A stretch of 64,000 nucleotides of DNA from Mycobacteroides salmoniphilum (GCF_004924335.1 NZ_CP024633.1:2852001-2916000), one strand, 5' to 3'. Positions 35,169 through 44,851 are shown, numbered from the stretch's first letter. Made by a program: numbers and translations. Notes: a model not told the origin generated them from the sequence alone.

Positions 35169-36597
35169 GGACGGCCCCCTTCAACGACCTTCTCGGGGAT
35201 AGCGCGAGGCGCATCCCATGTTTGGGACGAAGCGTTATCTTCGACAACATCTCCACTCGGTGCCCGGGGTCGTGTTCGAACCGATAGTTTTGAATCAGCG
35301 CAGCCAACACCAGCTGGCCTTCCATCAATGCGAAATGCTTACCTATGCAGACATGCGGTCCACCGCCAAACGGCACATACGCGCGGTGATGAACACCTGC
35401 CGGTTTGTCTCCAACGAATCGAGCAGGTTCGAACTGTCCCGGGTCCCGCCACTGCTCGGGATCACGCCCGATATTGAAGACGCTGATAAGCAGCCGCGCG
35501 CCCTTGGGTATCCGATAGCCCCCGAGTACGGTGTCCTCACTGACCAGCCGCGGCAGGATTGGTGCAGAGGGATAGAGCCGCAACGCCTCGCTCACCACCT
35601 GCTGCGTGTAGGGCAGGTGCGCCAGGTCATCCAGCGCGGGAAGGCGCCCACCCAGCACGCTATCCACTTCCGCCTCCAACACTTTGCGCGCATTATCGTT
35701 CTGCGAGAGCAGATATAGCGCCCAGGTGAGGGTTTGTGCCATCGTCTCGTGGCCCGCGGCAAAGGTCGTGATCACCTCGTCCCGGATTTCGGTATCGCTG
35801 AGCCCCTCCCCGGTGTCTGCATCCCGCGCACTGAGGAGCATGTCAAGTAAGTCCCCTCCAGTGCCGGGGTTTCTCCGCCGCGACCGAATCAGCTCATACA
35901 CAAAATCGTCGAAAGAACCCATCAACTCCCGAAATCGCCGATTGGCCGGAGTCGGCACGATCAACGGGGGACTGAAAGGATTCTGCTGCCGGTTAAATGC
36001 GTAGGTCAGGATCTCCTCGACCGATTCCGGTGTGACGATAATGTCAGCATCGGCCGCCCTCATGCCAAACATGCAGCGCGACACAATATCCAGGGTCGCC
36101 CGGATGATGACTGGATGGACGTCCACGACAGCGCTGCTTCGGGAAACCTCCGCCAGATCGGCAAGCATGGCCTGCGCGCACTCCACCATCGTGGAGTACA
36201 TCCCCGCGATGCTGGGCCGCGAGTAAAGGGGTTGCATCATCCGGCGATTGCGTTTCCAGTGCTCATGGTCTGCGGTCGTCAGCAACCCCTGCCCCAGCAC
36301 CAAACGCAGCGGGCTGGTGTTGCCGAGCTTGCCGTAAACAGCCGTGTTGGCAAGTACTTCGGCGGCAAGCTGGTGGTCCGAGACGCAGTAAACCTGCAAT
36401 GGGCCAAGACGGTAGCGGACCACTCCCCCATAGCGTTCCCACCCGATCCGGGTCGCTTCGAGAATGTCCCGGCGAAACGCAGGGATGCTCCCCAACAGGG
36501 GGGATCCGGGGACCAGCGGCGCCAGCGGGCTATCCGCCCATCCGCTGTCAGCTGCATTAGCTGCAGATTTATCCAGACGCGATCTCGAGAGCCTCAT
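35158..36597 (-). CDS. Cytochrome P450, CYP4/CYP102-like class
   Basis: A 479-residue P450, longer than most bacterial forms. A proline-rich entry ([10 protein letters not shown]) precedes the catalytic domain. The I-helix A-G-H-E-T is canonical, E-x-x-R is E-A-L-R-L-Y-P, and the haem loop [11 protein letters not shown] gives Cys417. No fused reductase. The pattern resembles fatty-acid or terpene hydroxylases. It is the first gene of the six-gene operon; GGAAGG lies nine bases before the ATG, and a CRP-like palindrome lies 45-60 bases upstream. Confidence 0.9.
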   Translation of the reverse strand: MRLSRSRLDKSAANAADSGWADSPLAPLVPGSPLLGSIPAFRRDILEATRIGWERYGGVVRYRLGPLQVYCVSDHQLAAEVLANTAVYGKLGNTSPLRLVLGQGLLTTADHEHWKRNRRMMQPLYSRPSIAGMYSTMVECAQAMLADLAEVSRSSAVVDVHPVIIRATLDIVSRCMFGMRAADADIIVTPESVEEILTYAFNRQQNPFSPPLIVPTPANRRFRELMGSFDDFVYELIRSRRRNPGTGGDLLDMLLSARDADTGEGLSDTEIRDEVITTFAAGHETMAQTLTWALYLLSQNDNARKVLEAEVDSVLGGRLPALDDLAHLPYTQQVVSEALRLYPSAPILPRLVSEDTVLGGYRIPKGARLLISVFNIGRDPEQWRDPGQFEPARFVGDKPAGVHHRAYVPFGGGPHVCIGKHFALMEGQLVLAALIQNYRFEHDPGHRVEMLSKITLRPKHGMRLALSPRRSLKGAVHVG

Positions 36598-36641
36598 ACA
36601 AGCAGCCTTCCGCTATGGCGAGAACCACATGTCGACATCCG

Positions 36642-36657
36642 TGCGATCTAAATCACA
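36642..36657. promoter_or_regulatory. CRP-like palindrome upstream of the P450/prenyl operon
   Basis: TGCGATCTAAATCACA matches the mycobacterial CRP (Rv3676 type) consensus TGTGA-N6-TCACA with one arm mismatch; outward bases extend the symmetry (GTGCGAT/ATCACAC). It lies 45-60 bases before the first ATG of the operon, a position that would affect promoter activity. Confidence 0.5.
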
Positions 36658-37168
36658 CGCCACCTGGGGAGGAACACTCCCACAATGCCAGCCGGCATCC
36701 AAGGGGATTTAATTTGCTGAATGGTGTGTCAATCGTCACCCTGCCGAGACCTTGACAGCGGGATTTATCCATACTACAAGCGCAGTGATCGTCTCACTGC
36801 GCCGACAGTGCAATAACACACGACCTAACTTATGCCTATTTACCTGCGTAGATGGGACACGCCTCATCGCAGGCGTGTGTCGCCGGGTGACGCGGAATTC
36901 TCCAGGCGGCGGAGATGGTCCATTGGTCAGAAGATGTCGAGAACTCAGTAAAAGAGTTACTGCGAACGTGTCGACGACTGCAATTCTGGCTAATGCGTGT
37001 ATCCACTCTTGCGGGATGAGAACCCAACGGGCCCCTCGTCTAGCGGAACCCGCCGAGCACACTCAGGGAAGTACCAACCAAGATCTGCTTCGTTGCTGTA
37101 GCAATGAAGCGGCCTGCCGTCGTCAAGCCAGGGCTCCACCATCGACACCCGGAAACGCACCCCGAGAT
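36658..37168. other. Long non-coding stretch between the P450/prenyl operon and ftsK
   Basis: About 510 bases without a convincing gene. It is visibly AT-richer than the flanks, especially 36700-36880. It should contain the operon promoter at its left end and the ftsK 3' region at its right end. The short ORFs within it lack ribosome sites and protein-like composition. It could mark the edge of the inserted block. Confidence 0.5.
37087..37110. terminator. Hairpin downstream of ftsK
   Basis: GCTTCGTTGC (37087-37096) and GCAATGAAGC (37101-37110) pair over ten positions, one as a G-T wobble, around the loop TGTA. It lies 59 bases past the ftsK stop on the minus strand and is a likely terminator, without a T-run. 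Confidence 0.5.
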
Positions 37169-39658
37169 TTAGAAGTCCTCGGGCACTCCGCCGTCGTCTT
37201 CGTCCTCCTCGTCGGCTCCCCCACCGCCGCGGATCGAGGCCATCACACTGCCGAGATCCTCGGGTTTGACCATGACCTCGCGCGCCTTGGATCCCTCACT
37301 GGGGCCGACGATTCCGCGCGTCTCCATCAGGTCCATGAGACGGCCCGCCTTGGCGAAGCCGACCCGCAGCTTGCGCTGCAGCATCGAGGTCGAGCCGAAT
37401 TGACTCGACACCACGAGCTCGACGGCCTGCAAGAAGGCGTCCATATCGTCACCGATGTCGGGATCGACGTCGTCCTTACCGGGGCCGCCGCCGACCTTGG
37501 CGGCAGTCACGCCCTCGGTGTAGTCGGGCTCGGCCTGTTCCTTGGCGGCGTTGACGACGGCGGAGATCTCCTCGTCGGTGATGAACGCACCCTGCATGCG
37601 GACGGGCCGCCCCGCCCCCATCGGCAGGAACAATCCGTCGCCCATGCCGATGAGCTTTTCGGCGCCGGGCTGGTCCAGGATGACGCGGCTGTCCGTCAGC
37701 GACGATGTCGCAAAGGCAAGGCGCGAAGGCACATTCGTCTTGATGAGGCCGGTGACGACGTCCACCGACGGGCGCTGGGTTGCCAGCACAAGGTGAATAC
37801 CCGCGGCGCGGGCCTTCTGGGTGATGCGCACGATGGCGTCCTCGACATCACGGGGCGCAGTCATCATCAGGTCGGCGAGCTCGTCGACCACCGCGAGAAT
37901 GAAGGGGTACGGGCGGTACTCGCGCTGGCTGCCCAACGGTGTGGTGATCTCGCCGGAACGCACCTTGGCATTGAAGTCGTTGATATGCCGAACGCGGCTC
38001 GCCTGCATGTCCTGGTAGCGCTGTTCCATCTCCTCCACCAGCCACGCCAGTGCGGCCGCCGCCTTCTTGGGCGAGGTGATGATCGGCGTGATCAGGTGCG
38101 GAATGCCTTCGTAGGGCGTCAGTTCCACCATCTTCGGGTCGATCAGGATCATCCTGACCTCCTCCGGGGTGGCGCGTGCCAGCAGCGAGACGAGCATCGA
38201 GTTGACGAAGCTCGACTTACCCGAACCGGTGGAACCGGCGACCAGCAAGTGCGGCATCTTGGCCAGGTTGGCGGAAATGAAGTCGCCCTCGATGTCCTTG
38301 CCCAAGCCGATCAACAGCGGATGGTGATCCCTGCGGGTCTCGGGCGCGGTCAGCACATCGGCCAGCCGCACCGTCTCCCGGTCGGTATTCGGCACCTCGA
38401 TGCCGACCGCGGACTTACCGGGTATCGGCGCGAGCAGACGCACACTGTCGGTGGCCACCGCATAGGCAATATTGCGTTGCAGCGCAGTGATCTTCTCCAC
38501 CTTGACGCCGGGGCCGAGTTCGACCTCGTAGCGGGTGACGGTGGGGCCACGGTTGAAGCCGGTGACGGCCGCATCGACCTTGAACTGCTCCAGCACCCCG
38601 GTGATCGCCGCAATCATCTCGTCGTTCGCCGCGCTGCTCTCTTTCGGCGGGTCTCCCGCGATGAGCAGATCCAGCGAGGGCAGCACGTATGGGCCCTCGA
38701 CCACCCGATCGACAACGGGCATTTGCGCTTTGGGCTTGGCCTTCTTGGTCGGTTTGACCACCGGCGCCGGCTTGGGTGCGGCGGGAGGCTCGGGGGCCGC
38801 GACTCCCTCTTCCTCGAGCGGGTAGTTCTCCATCGGCGTTGTCCCGCGCTTGAATTCGCGAGTCGCCTCGTAGTCGTCTTCCGGCTCGAGATCCTCTTCG
38901 TCCCACTCCGAGTCCAGGTCCTCGTCGTCCCACTCGTCATACTCCTGGGGCGAGAACATGTTCCGTAGGGTGTCCGGGATGTCGCGGATCGTGGTGCCGG
39001 TCAGCAGCAGTACGCCGAAAACGATCGCCATCACGAGTAGCGGCGCGGCGATCCACGCGGTGAGGCCTTGCGCGAGCGGTCCGCCGATCACGAAGCCGAC
39101 GAATCCGCCTGCGGCCGAGCGCCCCTCCGGGGAATCGGGGGAACCCGCGAACAGATGCCACAGGCCGAGGATCGGCAGCGCAACCATGGCGAAGCCGAGT
39201 AGCAGGCGCGGACGCTCCTCCGGATTCGGCTCGGTGCGCATCAACAACACGGCGATGACAAGAGCGATAACCGGAACCAGCGCCACACCGGAGCCCACCA
39301 CCGCACGGAAGACATCGTCGATCCAGCCGCCAACCGGCTTGGCAGCGTGGAACCATGAGCTCGCGCCCACCACGAAAGCCAGGCCCAGCAACGCCAGGGC
39401 GATACCGTCGCGGCGGTGTCCGTGCTCAATGTCGTGAGCGCGGCCCACGGACCGGAACAACGACCCGACGCCATGGGCGCAGGCATGCCACCCGGTGCGC
39501 GCCCCGCGGCCCAACGCCACCAGCGGCGTCGTCCAGTGCTGGCTACGACGCTGAGTGCGACGGCGCGGTGCCGGACGACGGGTCGGCGCGGTGTTACGCG
39601 ACCGGGGTCCCGATTTGGTGTTCCGGCCGCGTGAACGGCTGACAGTCTTACTCGCCAT
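37169..39658 (-). CDS. ftsK: DNA translocase FtsK
   Basis: An 829-residue FtsK/SpoIIIE protein. After a basic, Arg/Ser-rich start, the first 260 residues hold four or five membrane helices. A charged Glu/Pro-rich linker follows. The motor shows Walker [10 protein letters not shown], Walker [13 protein letters not shown] and T-Q-R-P-S. The C-terminal gamma winged helix ([17 protein letters not shown]) reads KOPS signals. It moves chromosome ends across the septum and activates dimer resolution. ATG 39658 is chosen; the in-frame extension to 39823 is not protein-like. Confidence 0.95.
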   Translation of the reverse strand: MASKTVSRSRGRNTKSGPRSRNTAPTRRPAPRRRTQRRSQHWTTPLVALGRGARTGWHACAHGVGSLFRSVGRAHDIEHGHRRDGIALALLGLAFVVGASSWFHAAKPVGGWIDDVFRAVVGSGVALVPVIALVIAVLLMRTEPNPEERPRLLLGFAMVALPILGLWHLFAGSPDSPEGRSAAGGFVGFVIGGPLAQGLTAWIAAPLLVMAIVFGVLLLTGTTIRDIPDTLRNMFSPQEYDEWDDEDLDSEWDEEDLEPEDDYEATREFKRGTTPMENYPLEEEGVAAPEPPAAPKPAPVVKPTKKAKPKAQMPVVDRVVEGPYVLPSLDLLIAGDPPKESSAANDEMIAAITGVLEQFKVDAAVTGFNRGPTVTRYEVELGPGVKVEKITALQRNIAYAVATDSVRLLAPIPGKSAVGIEVPNTDRETVRLADVLTAPETRRDHHPLLIGLGKDIEGDFISANLAKMPHLLVAGSTGSGKSSFVNSMLVSLLARATPEEVRMILIDPKMVELTPYEGIPHLITPIITSPKKAAAALAWLVEEMEQRYQDMQASRVRHINDFNAKVRSGEITTPLGSQREYRPYPFILAVVDELADLMMTAPRDVEDAIVRITQKARAAGIHLVLATQRPSVDVVTGLIKTNVPSRLAFATSSLTDSRVILDQPGAEKLIGMGDGLFLPMGAGRPVRMQGAFITDEEISAVVNAAKEQAEPDYTEGVTAAKVGGGPGKDDVDPDIGDDMDAFLQAVELVVSSQFGSTSMLQRKLRVGFAKAGRLMDLMETRGIVGPSEGSKAREVMVKPEDLGSVMASIRGGGGADEEDEDDGGVPEDF

Positions 39659-39786
39659 GGGCGACAGCCTAGTCGCAATAGTCACATCCGCACCATCTGC
39701 AACACGGGTAAAACCGCTAGTAAGCAAATGTTTTGTCACCTGCGCGAGGCCGCGCTGAGACCGTCTCGTGACCTGAAAAACCCGGC

Positions 39787-40329
39787 CTAGCGGTCCGGAC
39801 GGGGCTTGGTCTCGCCCAGCCACGACTGATTCGCCGCGATGTAGAACTGGTCGCCGTTGTAACTGCTGGCTGAATGACCGCGGAAGCAGTAGACGCCCTC
39901 ATCTTTCGTGACGGCACATTTGACGGCACGGTAGTTGAAGTAGTTACCCGGCGTGAGCACCGGTGGACGCGTCGCGGAAGTGAACTGCGGCTCGCTGGTG
40001 CTGTCGAAATGGGCACGCCAATCGCCCGGGAACCACGCCACCTGGTTCGTGCCTGCGGGCGCCCCGGGGAACGCACCGTTGCAGCCAAAGCTCCCGTCGA
40101 TCCAGATGGCACAGATCAACCCACGAGGAGTCGCGAACCAGGCCCCGTCGGTGTCATCACGGAGGAACTGCTCAAAATCGGCCTGCTTGAACTTGGTGAT
40201 GTTGTTGACGTCGGGATACGGATTCGGGTCTCCCGAGATGTCCGGATCCGCCACCGCGGAGGCCACCGATCCGACGAAAAGTCCCAGTGTCAGCGCGATG
40301 ATGCCCGCCAACCGAGTCAACAGCCGCAT
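39787..40329 (-). CDS. Secreted protein, paralogue A
   Basis: A 180-residue exported protein: signal peptide [16 protein letters not shown] with a cut near A-V-A-D. The mature part has [36 protein letters not shown] and four cysteines likely forming two disulfides. This is a mycobacterial secreted family without known role. A second member (41838-42341) lies on the other side of the oxygenase gene. Confidence 0.8.
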   Translation of the reverse strand: MRLLTRLAGIIALTLGLFVGSVASAVADPDISGDPNPYPDVNNITKFKQADFEQFLRDDTDGAWFATPRGLICAIWIDGSFGCNGAFPGAPAGTNQVAWFPGDWRAHFDSTSEPQFTSATRPPVLTPGNYFNYRAVKCAVTKDEGVYCFRGHSASSYNGDQFYIAANQSWLGETKPRPDR

Positions 40330-40423
40330 CCCAACCCCTCCCGAAATTCGTGGTTACCGAGTCAGCAAAATAGCGAGGCCGATTCTATTGACCCCGCCGA
40401 CCCCGCGAGGGAAAATCAGCCAG

Positions 40424-40441
40424 ACACTTGACAATGAGTGT
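40424..40441. promoter_or_regulatory. Inverted repeat with TTGACA upstream of the MpaB-family gene
   Basis: ACACT (40424-40428) and AGTGT (40437-40441) flank eight bases containing TTGACA (40428-40433), a perfect -35 hexamer. It lies 36 bases before the oxygenase ATG. A repressor bound here would cover the promoter; the size suits a TetR protein. Confidence 0.4.
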
Positions 40442-40476
40442 TGCCAACATGGCCCGGTGCTCGCTAGCCTGTCCCC

Positions 40477-41841
40477 ATGAGTGGCAATGGCGCCCTATCG
40501 ACGGTCAGCACCCATCCCAACGACTACTACTGGCGGGCGGGCATGGACCTACGCCCCGCACCTGCCCGGTTGCGATTCGATGCGATGTGGACTCAGTCCC
40601 GCAGGGACATCCTGGCGCCGTGGATGGACTTCCACGAGATCCCCAGGGAGACGCCGCGCACCCGGCTGCTGGTCGATCACCTCTGGCAGGGCGACGAACT
40701 GATGGACGCGGTCGTGGACCGCATCCGCAAGATGCCCGCACGCCAGGGTCGGGCGATGCTCACCCGAGCCCTCGATCACGGCATCGAGTCGATAGAGAAT
40801 CCGCCGGCGGAGTTCGTCGCGCTGTTCGAGCAGCTCGACAATCCACCCGCGTGGTATGACCCCGCGCTCTGGGAACGCGGGCGACAGCTGTGGAACAACT
40901 CCTCGTTGGCGGCCAAGTTCGGTATGGGATTTGGCGACACCTTCGGCACGTTTGTGGGCGATGAGGTCGCCTACGCCACCGGCGCGACCGGACGATTCGT
41001 CAACGACACCCTGCGCCGCAACCTGGAAACCACCGCGTGGTTTCGCAAGATGACTTATCGCGGTGCTCTGGAACGCTCTTCGCAGCCATTCAAGGACACC
41101 GTCCTGGTACGTCTGATGCATGCACAGGTGCGTGCCGGACTCCGGCGCTCCTGGGGCGACGAACAGTTCGCCCACCACGGCAACCCGATTTCCAATTCCA
41201 TGATGATGGGTGCCGCGATGACCTTCGGGCTCATCCCGCCGCTGATCGACCATCAGCACGGGCGCACTCGCAGCACCGCCGATCTTGAAGCCGCCGTGAT
41301 GTATTGGGCGTACATCGCCTACGTGTTCGGTGTGGCCGAGGAACTGATTCCCAAATCCGTGGCCGAGGGGATGGAGACCATGGACTACATGGTCGCCTAC
41401 GCCGGCGGCCCCTCCGAATGGACCGACGTCATGATGACTGCGGCATTCGGCTTTGTCGACAAGGGGATGGCGGGACGCATTGGCCGGCTCGTGTTCACTC
41501 CGGTTCTCGGTGTCGCCGCGTACTACGGCGGTGAGGATCTGGTGCGGGCACTCGTGCGCGCCACTCCCCTGCGCGACGCCCGGCTGCAGCCGTGGACGTG
41601 GCTGACGGGTATCGCGGTACACGCCAACGTCCAGTTGCGCCGCCTGACCGACAGCCTGCCCGGCGCCAAACGCCGTGCACAACAACGCAATGGCGAGCTG
41701 CTGTGGTGGTCGGCGACGGTCATCAATCAGGCGCTGGCCAAGCTCGGCGGCATGCACGACACCTCATACACCCACCACGACGCGACGGCGGCGACACCGG
41801 CAGGATGCCCGGTGCCGCACGCCCCACGCGTCAGCGCCTAA
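40477..41841 (+). CDS. MpaB/DUF2236-family oxygenase
   Basis: A 454-residue protein of the DUF2236 (latex-clearing/MpaB) family. The characteristic haem-binding-type stretch is V-R-L-M-H-A-Q-V-R-A-G-L near residue 211, with G-D-E-V-A-Y-A-T-G-A-T-G and N-P-I-S-N-S-M-M-M-G around it. Some members cleave carbon-carbon double bonds of isoprenoids; in mycobacteria the substrate is unknown. No signal peptide. ATG 40477. The stop shares the four bases CTAA with the converging secreted-protein gene. Confidence 0.85.
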   Translation: MSGNGALSTVSTHPNDYYWRAGMDLRPAPARLRFDAMWTQSRRDILAPWMDFHEIPRETPRTRLLVDHLWQGDELMDAVVDRIRKMPARQGRAMLTRALDHGIESIENPPAEFVALFEQLDNPPAWYDPALWERGRQLWNNSSLAAKFGMGFGDTFGTFVGDEVAYATGATGRFVNDTLRRNLETTAWFRKMTYRGALERSSQPFKDTVLVRLMHAQVRAGLRRSWGDEQFAHHGNPISNSMMMGAAMTFGLIPPLIDHQHGRTRSTADLEAAVMYWAYIAYVFGVAEELIPKSVAEGMETMDYMVAYAGGPSEWTDVMMTAAFGFVDKGMAGRIGRLVFTPVLGVAAYYGGEDLVRALVRATPLRDARLQPWTWLTGIAVHANVQLRRLTDSLPGAKRRAQQRNGELLWWSATVINQALAKLGGMHDTSYTHHDATAATPAGCPVPHAPRVSA

Positions 41842-42341
41842 TTCTGGGCACCCAGCCACGTCTTGCCGGGTGACACCATGAACTGGTTCGAGTAACTCGC
41901 ATAGTTGCCGCCACCGGTGCAGTACACGTTGTTCTCCGGCGTCGTGGCGCAGCGGGTGCTGCCGAGTTCGATGTAGTTGTTGGCCGGCAACACACGCTGT
42001 GCCTGCCCCGAGGAGAACCGCGGCTGCCCAGTGTTATCGAAGTGCGCCGCCGACTCTCCCCTGAACCAGCCAACCTGGTTGGCGCCGCCGGGAGCGCCCG
42101 CTATGGCACCGGTGCACCCGAAGCTGCTGTCCTCCCAGATCCCGCAGTCCAGGCCGAACGGCGTGGAGAACCATAGGCCGGGCTTGTCGGCGATACGGAA
42201 CCCCTCGAAATCCAGCTTGGCGTACTTGCTGGTATCCGGGTACGGATTCTTCGGCGGGTCCGCCGCGGCGGGCAGCGCCGCCCCCACCGACATCGCCAAA
42301 CCTGCTACCGCGCCCACCATCGCAAACAATTTACGCGACAT
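41838..42341 (-). CDS. Secreted protein, paralogue B
   Basis: A 167-residue exported protein with signal peptide (M-S-R-K-L-F, hydrophobic A-V-A-G-L-A-M-S-V-G, cut near A-A-A-D). The mature sequence repeats the layout of the 39787-40329 product: N-P-Y-P-D-T, L-W-F-S-T-P-F-G-L-D-C-G-I-W, S-F-G-C-T-G-A-I-A-G-A-P-G-G-A-N, and two further cysteines. The pair arose by duplication and flanks the DUF2236 oxygenase gene. Function unknown. Confidence 0.8.
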   Translation of the reverse strand: MSRKLFAMVGAVAGLAMSVGAALPAAADPPKNPYPDTSKYAKLDFEGFRIADKPGLWFSTPFGLDCGIWEDSSFGCTGAIAGAPGGANQVGWFRGESAAHFDNTGQPRFSSGQAQRVLPANNYIELGSTRCATTPENNVYCTGGGNYASYSNQFMVSPGKTWLGAQN

Positions 42342-42497
42342 TAATTGCCTCTCCCCTATTTCCCAGTATCGCTACACTACGCAGTCCGCGTGCAGTACCA
42401 CGTGATAAATCATACACAAGTAGTTAACTGAAAAACCCATCCAAATAGATGCAGCTACCTTTGTGCTTTCGCCTTCCCCTCGCACGTAGATTCATCT

Positions 42498-43076
42498 ATG
42501 GTCGGATACATGACCGAGAAGGTCTCCCGTCATGACTACTTCACCGCCGCGTTCGAACTACTGGCCGCGGGCGGGAAACCCGCGCTCACCACGACGGCGG
42601 TATGCCGAAGAATCGGCGTGACAACAGGCTCGCTGTACCACCACTTCGGCAGCGGCGCCGGCTTCTACCGGGCCGTCATCGACTACTGGGAGAACGACGT
42701 CACTACCGCGCAGCGCCGACGCGTAGACGAGGTGGCCAACCCGCGGGAACGGCTGGTCGTACTGGAACAAGCCGCGCGCGAAGGAGATCACGAGGTCGAG
42801 AAGGCCATTCGCGCCTGGGCGATGGCGGACCGCTATGTCGCTGCGGCACAGCACCGCGTGGACCAGGTACGGCACAAACATCTCACCAAGCACTACATCG
42901 AGGCCGGGTTCGAACCCGGCCGGGCGGACACCCTGGCCCGCATCGGATTCAGCGTCCTGGTCGGGGCCCAACAGATCGGCACGCGCGTTGATCGCGAGCG
43001 TCTCAATGCCGCACTCGACGAGTACTCCGTCTGGATCAATTCGTCGGTGCCGGTGGAGGCGACCACTTCCCGATGA
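42498..43076 (+). CDS. TetR-family transcription regulator
   Basis: A 192-residue regulator. The N-terminal helix-turn-helix is typical: T-T-T-A-V-C-R-R-I-G-V-T-T-G-S-L-Y-H-H-F (residues about 32-51). The C-terminal ligand-binding part is helical and not diagnostic. It is divergent from secreted paralogue B. ATG 42498 or ATG 42510 may be used. The end overlaps the converging membrane gene by 41 bases. A perfect 20-base palindrome lies within its own coding sequence. Confidence 0.88.
   Translation: MVGYMTEKVSRHDYFTAAFELLAAGGKPALTTTAVCRRIGVTTGSLYHHFGSGAGFYRAVIDYWENDVTTAQRRRVDEVANPRERLVVLEQAAREGDHEVEKAIRAWAMADRYVAAAQHRVDQVRHKHLTKHYIEAGFEPGRADTLARIGFSVLVGAQQIGTRVDRERLNAALDEYSVWINSSVPVEATTSR
42902..42921. 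repeat. Perfect 20-base palindrome inside the TetR gene
   Basis: GGCCGGGTTCGAACCCGGCC reads the same on both strands without a mismatch. It encodes part of A-G-F-E-P-G-R in the regulator. It may be coincidence in GC-rich coding DNA or an intragenic operator. Confidence 0.5.
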
Positions 43077-43617
43077 CCTTGGTGTAGCGGGACATCAGTC
43101 CCAGAGCTTGGTCGGGGAATAGTTCACGAGGGAAGGCTTCACGTGTCCCCGGCCGAGCCGAGAACAGGATTCCCACGGCATCGCCGTTCACCACAACGTT
43201 CTTGATCTCAGCGTAGTCACGCAGGACCATGAGCCGAGTGGTCAGAAACGATTGCCCAAGCAAAGCATTCGTCGTTGGACGCAGCACCCAGTACGTAAAG
43301 TCTGACGCTCCGAACTCGGCGCGCTGCACCGTCCCAGCCGGGATCGCTTGCATGGACAGCCGAGTACGAGATCGAATTCTCGACGCGATCAGGGCTGCCG
43401 CCGCGACCACGACGATCAGGATCACCACACCCGCGAAAACATCAACAAACACGAAGAAGAACGCGACGTACAGCACGGCCCCAACAATCAGAATCCAGAC
43501 GCCCCATGATCGTGCCACTGTACGGAGCGCGCCCTTGGTAAGTTTGCCTCGTCCATCCTCGGTGAGGACAACCTCGGTGCGGATCGGTAGCCCTGTCACA
43601 GGGTGTTGATCGGTCAT
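43036..43617 (-). CDS. Membrane protein of unknown function
   Basis: A 193-residue protein. A hydrophilic N-terminal 35 residues precede two close membrane helices (V-W-I-L-I-V-G-A-V-L-Y-V-A-F-F-F-V-F-V and G-V-V-I-L-I-V-V-V-A-A-A-A-L-I), followed by a soluble C-terminal domain of about 115 residues, probably cytoplasmic. No family recognised. Its 3' end overlaps the TetR gene by 41 bases, tail to tail. Confidence 0.7.
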   Translation of the reverse strand: MTDQHPVTGLPIRTEVVLTEDGRGKLTKGALRTVARSWGVWILIVGAVLYVAFFFVFVDVFAGVVILIVVVAAAALIASRIRSRTRLSMQAIPAGTVQRAEFGASDFTYWVLRPTTNALLGQSFLTTRLMVLRDYAEIKNVVVNGDAVGILFSARPGTREAFPRELFPDQALGLMSRYTKVIGKWSPPPAPTN

Positions 43618-43717
43618 ATCCCTCCCTTGATACCCGCACAGCCTATCGACCGATGGTCACTCGACACCGTTTCGGTACGGTGGAATTCGATCGACTCCCA
43701 ACGACGAGAGGTGTTCC

Positions 43718-44029
43718 ATGCCCACTGTGGTGGCGTTCCTGTATCCCCAGCCGGACAAGCGCGACGAGGTCCGTGCCGCGCTTCTCGAGACCATCCCCCA
43801 GGTGCACGACGAGCCTGGCTGCAATCTCTACTCCCTGCATGAGGCACATGATCGCTTCGTCTTCGTGGAGTCCTGGGCAAGCAACGAGGCCCTGGCGGAA
43901 CACGGGAAGGCGCCCGCCGTCACCGCGATGTTCGGCAAGGTAGGCCCGCTGCTCAGCCAAGCTCCGGAAATCGTTGTCGCCGAAGCACTTCCAGCAGGCG
44001 ATCCCGCCAAGGGCGATCTGACCCACTGA
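43718..44029 (+). CDS. Antibiotic-biosynthesis monooxygenase (ABM) domain protein, Rv2749-like
   Basis: A 103-residue ferredoxin-like fold protein. The pattern [20 protein letters not shown] and F-V-F-V-E-S-W-A-S is that of ABM/YgiN-type quinol monooxygenases. It forms a dimer in relatives. It lies one base before the SDR gene in the order known from M. tuberculosis Rv2749-Rv2751, so the three genes likely work on one substrate. Confidence 0.85.
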   Translation: MPTVVAFLYPQPDKRDEVRAALLETIPQVHDEPGCNLYSLHEAHDRFVFVESWASNEALAEHGKAPAVTAMFGKVGPLLSQAPEIVVAEALPAGDPAKGDLTH

Positions 44030-44030
44030 T

Positions 44031-44849
44031 ATGGGCAAGCTAGACGGCAAGGTCGCCTTTATCACCGGCGCGGCCCGCGGACAGGGCCGCGCCCACGCGA
44101 TCAAGCTGGCTTCGGAGGGAGCCAACATCATCGCGGTCGATATCTGCGCACAGATCCCCTCGGTCGAGTACCCGATGGCCACCACGGAGGACCTGAACCT
44201 GACCGTCAAGGAGGTCGACGCCCTGGGGCGCGTCATCTCGGCACACGAGACCGATGTACGTGACCGGGATGCGCTGCAGGCAGCCTTTGATGCCGGCGTC
44301 GAGGCCCTCGGGCCGGTCGACATCGTGATCGCGAACGCCGGCATCGCCACCCTCACTCCCGAAAGCGGCGAGCAGGGCTGGACCGATGTGCTCGACGTCA
44401 ACCTCACCGGCGTCTATCACACCATCGAGGTGGCCCGGCCGTCGATGGTGGAGCGCGGTGCCGGCGGTTCGATCGTGCTGACCAGCTCGGTAGCCGGACT
44501 GACCGGCATGGTGATGAACACCCCGGGCGGGCTGGCCTACACCGCCGCCAAACACGGGTTGGTCGGGCTCATGCGGTCCTATGCCAACATGCTTGCGCCA
44601 CACAATATTCGGGTAAACACGATTCATCCGGGTGGTGTCGCGACGCCCATGCTGGTGAATCCGGTGACCGAGGAGTTGTTCGCCAACGGCGCGCCCGAAG
44701 GCATGTCCGATACCGGGCATGCCTTGCCGGTGGTTCTCATGCCGCCCGAGGATATGGCCAACGCGGTGGCCTGGCTGGTATCGGAGGACGCCCGGTACGT
44801 CACCGGTGTCGCGCTCCCGGTCGACGCCGGTTTCACCAACAGGCGCTAG
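44031..44849 (+). CDS. Mycofactocin-coupled short-chain dehydrogenase, Rv2750-like
   Basis: A 272-residue SDR. The NAD site is [11 protein letters not shown] near residue 12, followed by [10 protein letters not shown]. The catalytic set is Ser in L-T-S-S-V-A-G, and Y-T-A-A-K-H. Residues near 30-60 form the insertion typical of mycofactocin-associated SDRs, whose bound nicotinamide is recycled by mycofactocin. It oxidises an alcohol or reduces a ketone of unknown identity. It starts one base after the ABM gene. Confidence 0.87.
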   Translation: MGKLDGKVAFITGAARGQGRAHAIKLASEGANIIAVDICAQIPSVEYPMATTEDLNLTVKEVDALGRVISAHETDVRDRDALQAAFDAGVEALGPVDIVIANAGIATLTPESGEQGWTDVLDVNLTGVYHTIEVARPSMVERGAGGSIVLTSSVAGLTGMVMNTPGGLAYTAAKHGLVGLMRSYANMLAPHNIRVNTIHPGGVATPMLVNPVTEELFANGAPEGMSDTGHALPVVLMPPEDMANAVAWLVSEDARYVTGVALPVDAGFTNRR

Positions 44850-44851
44850 AG

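Noticed and set aside
37031-37046. GCCCCTCGTCTAGCGG, similar to the 5' part of tRNA-Glu
   Set aside because: No matching acceptor, anticodon or T arm follows, so it is neither a tRNA nor a persuasive attachment-site fragment. Kept only as a possible trace at the edge of the inserted block.
36752-38968. A 738-codon plus-strand open frame across the ftsK region
   Set aside because: It lies antisense to ftsK, is rich in His, Asp and Arg in the way of GC-rich shadow frames, and shows no domain. The same applies to long antisense frames opposite rnj, hflX, the acyl-CoA dehydrogenase and bisC.
42445-42499. ATAGATG/CATCTAT inverted repeat before the TetR gene
   Set aside because: The arms are 41 bases apart and one overlaps the ATG; too wide for a TetR operator and too weak for a stable hairpin.
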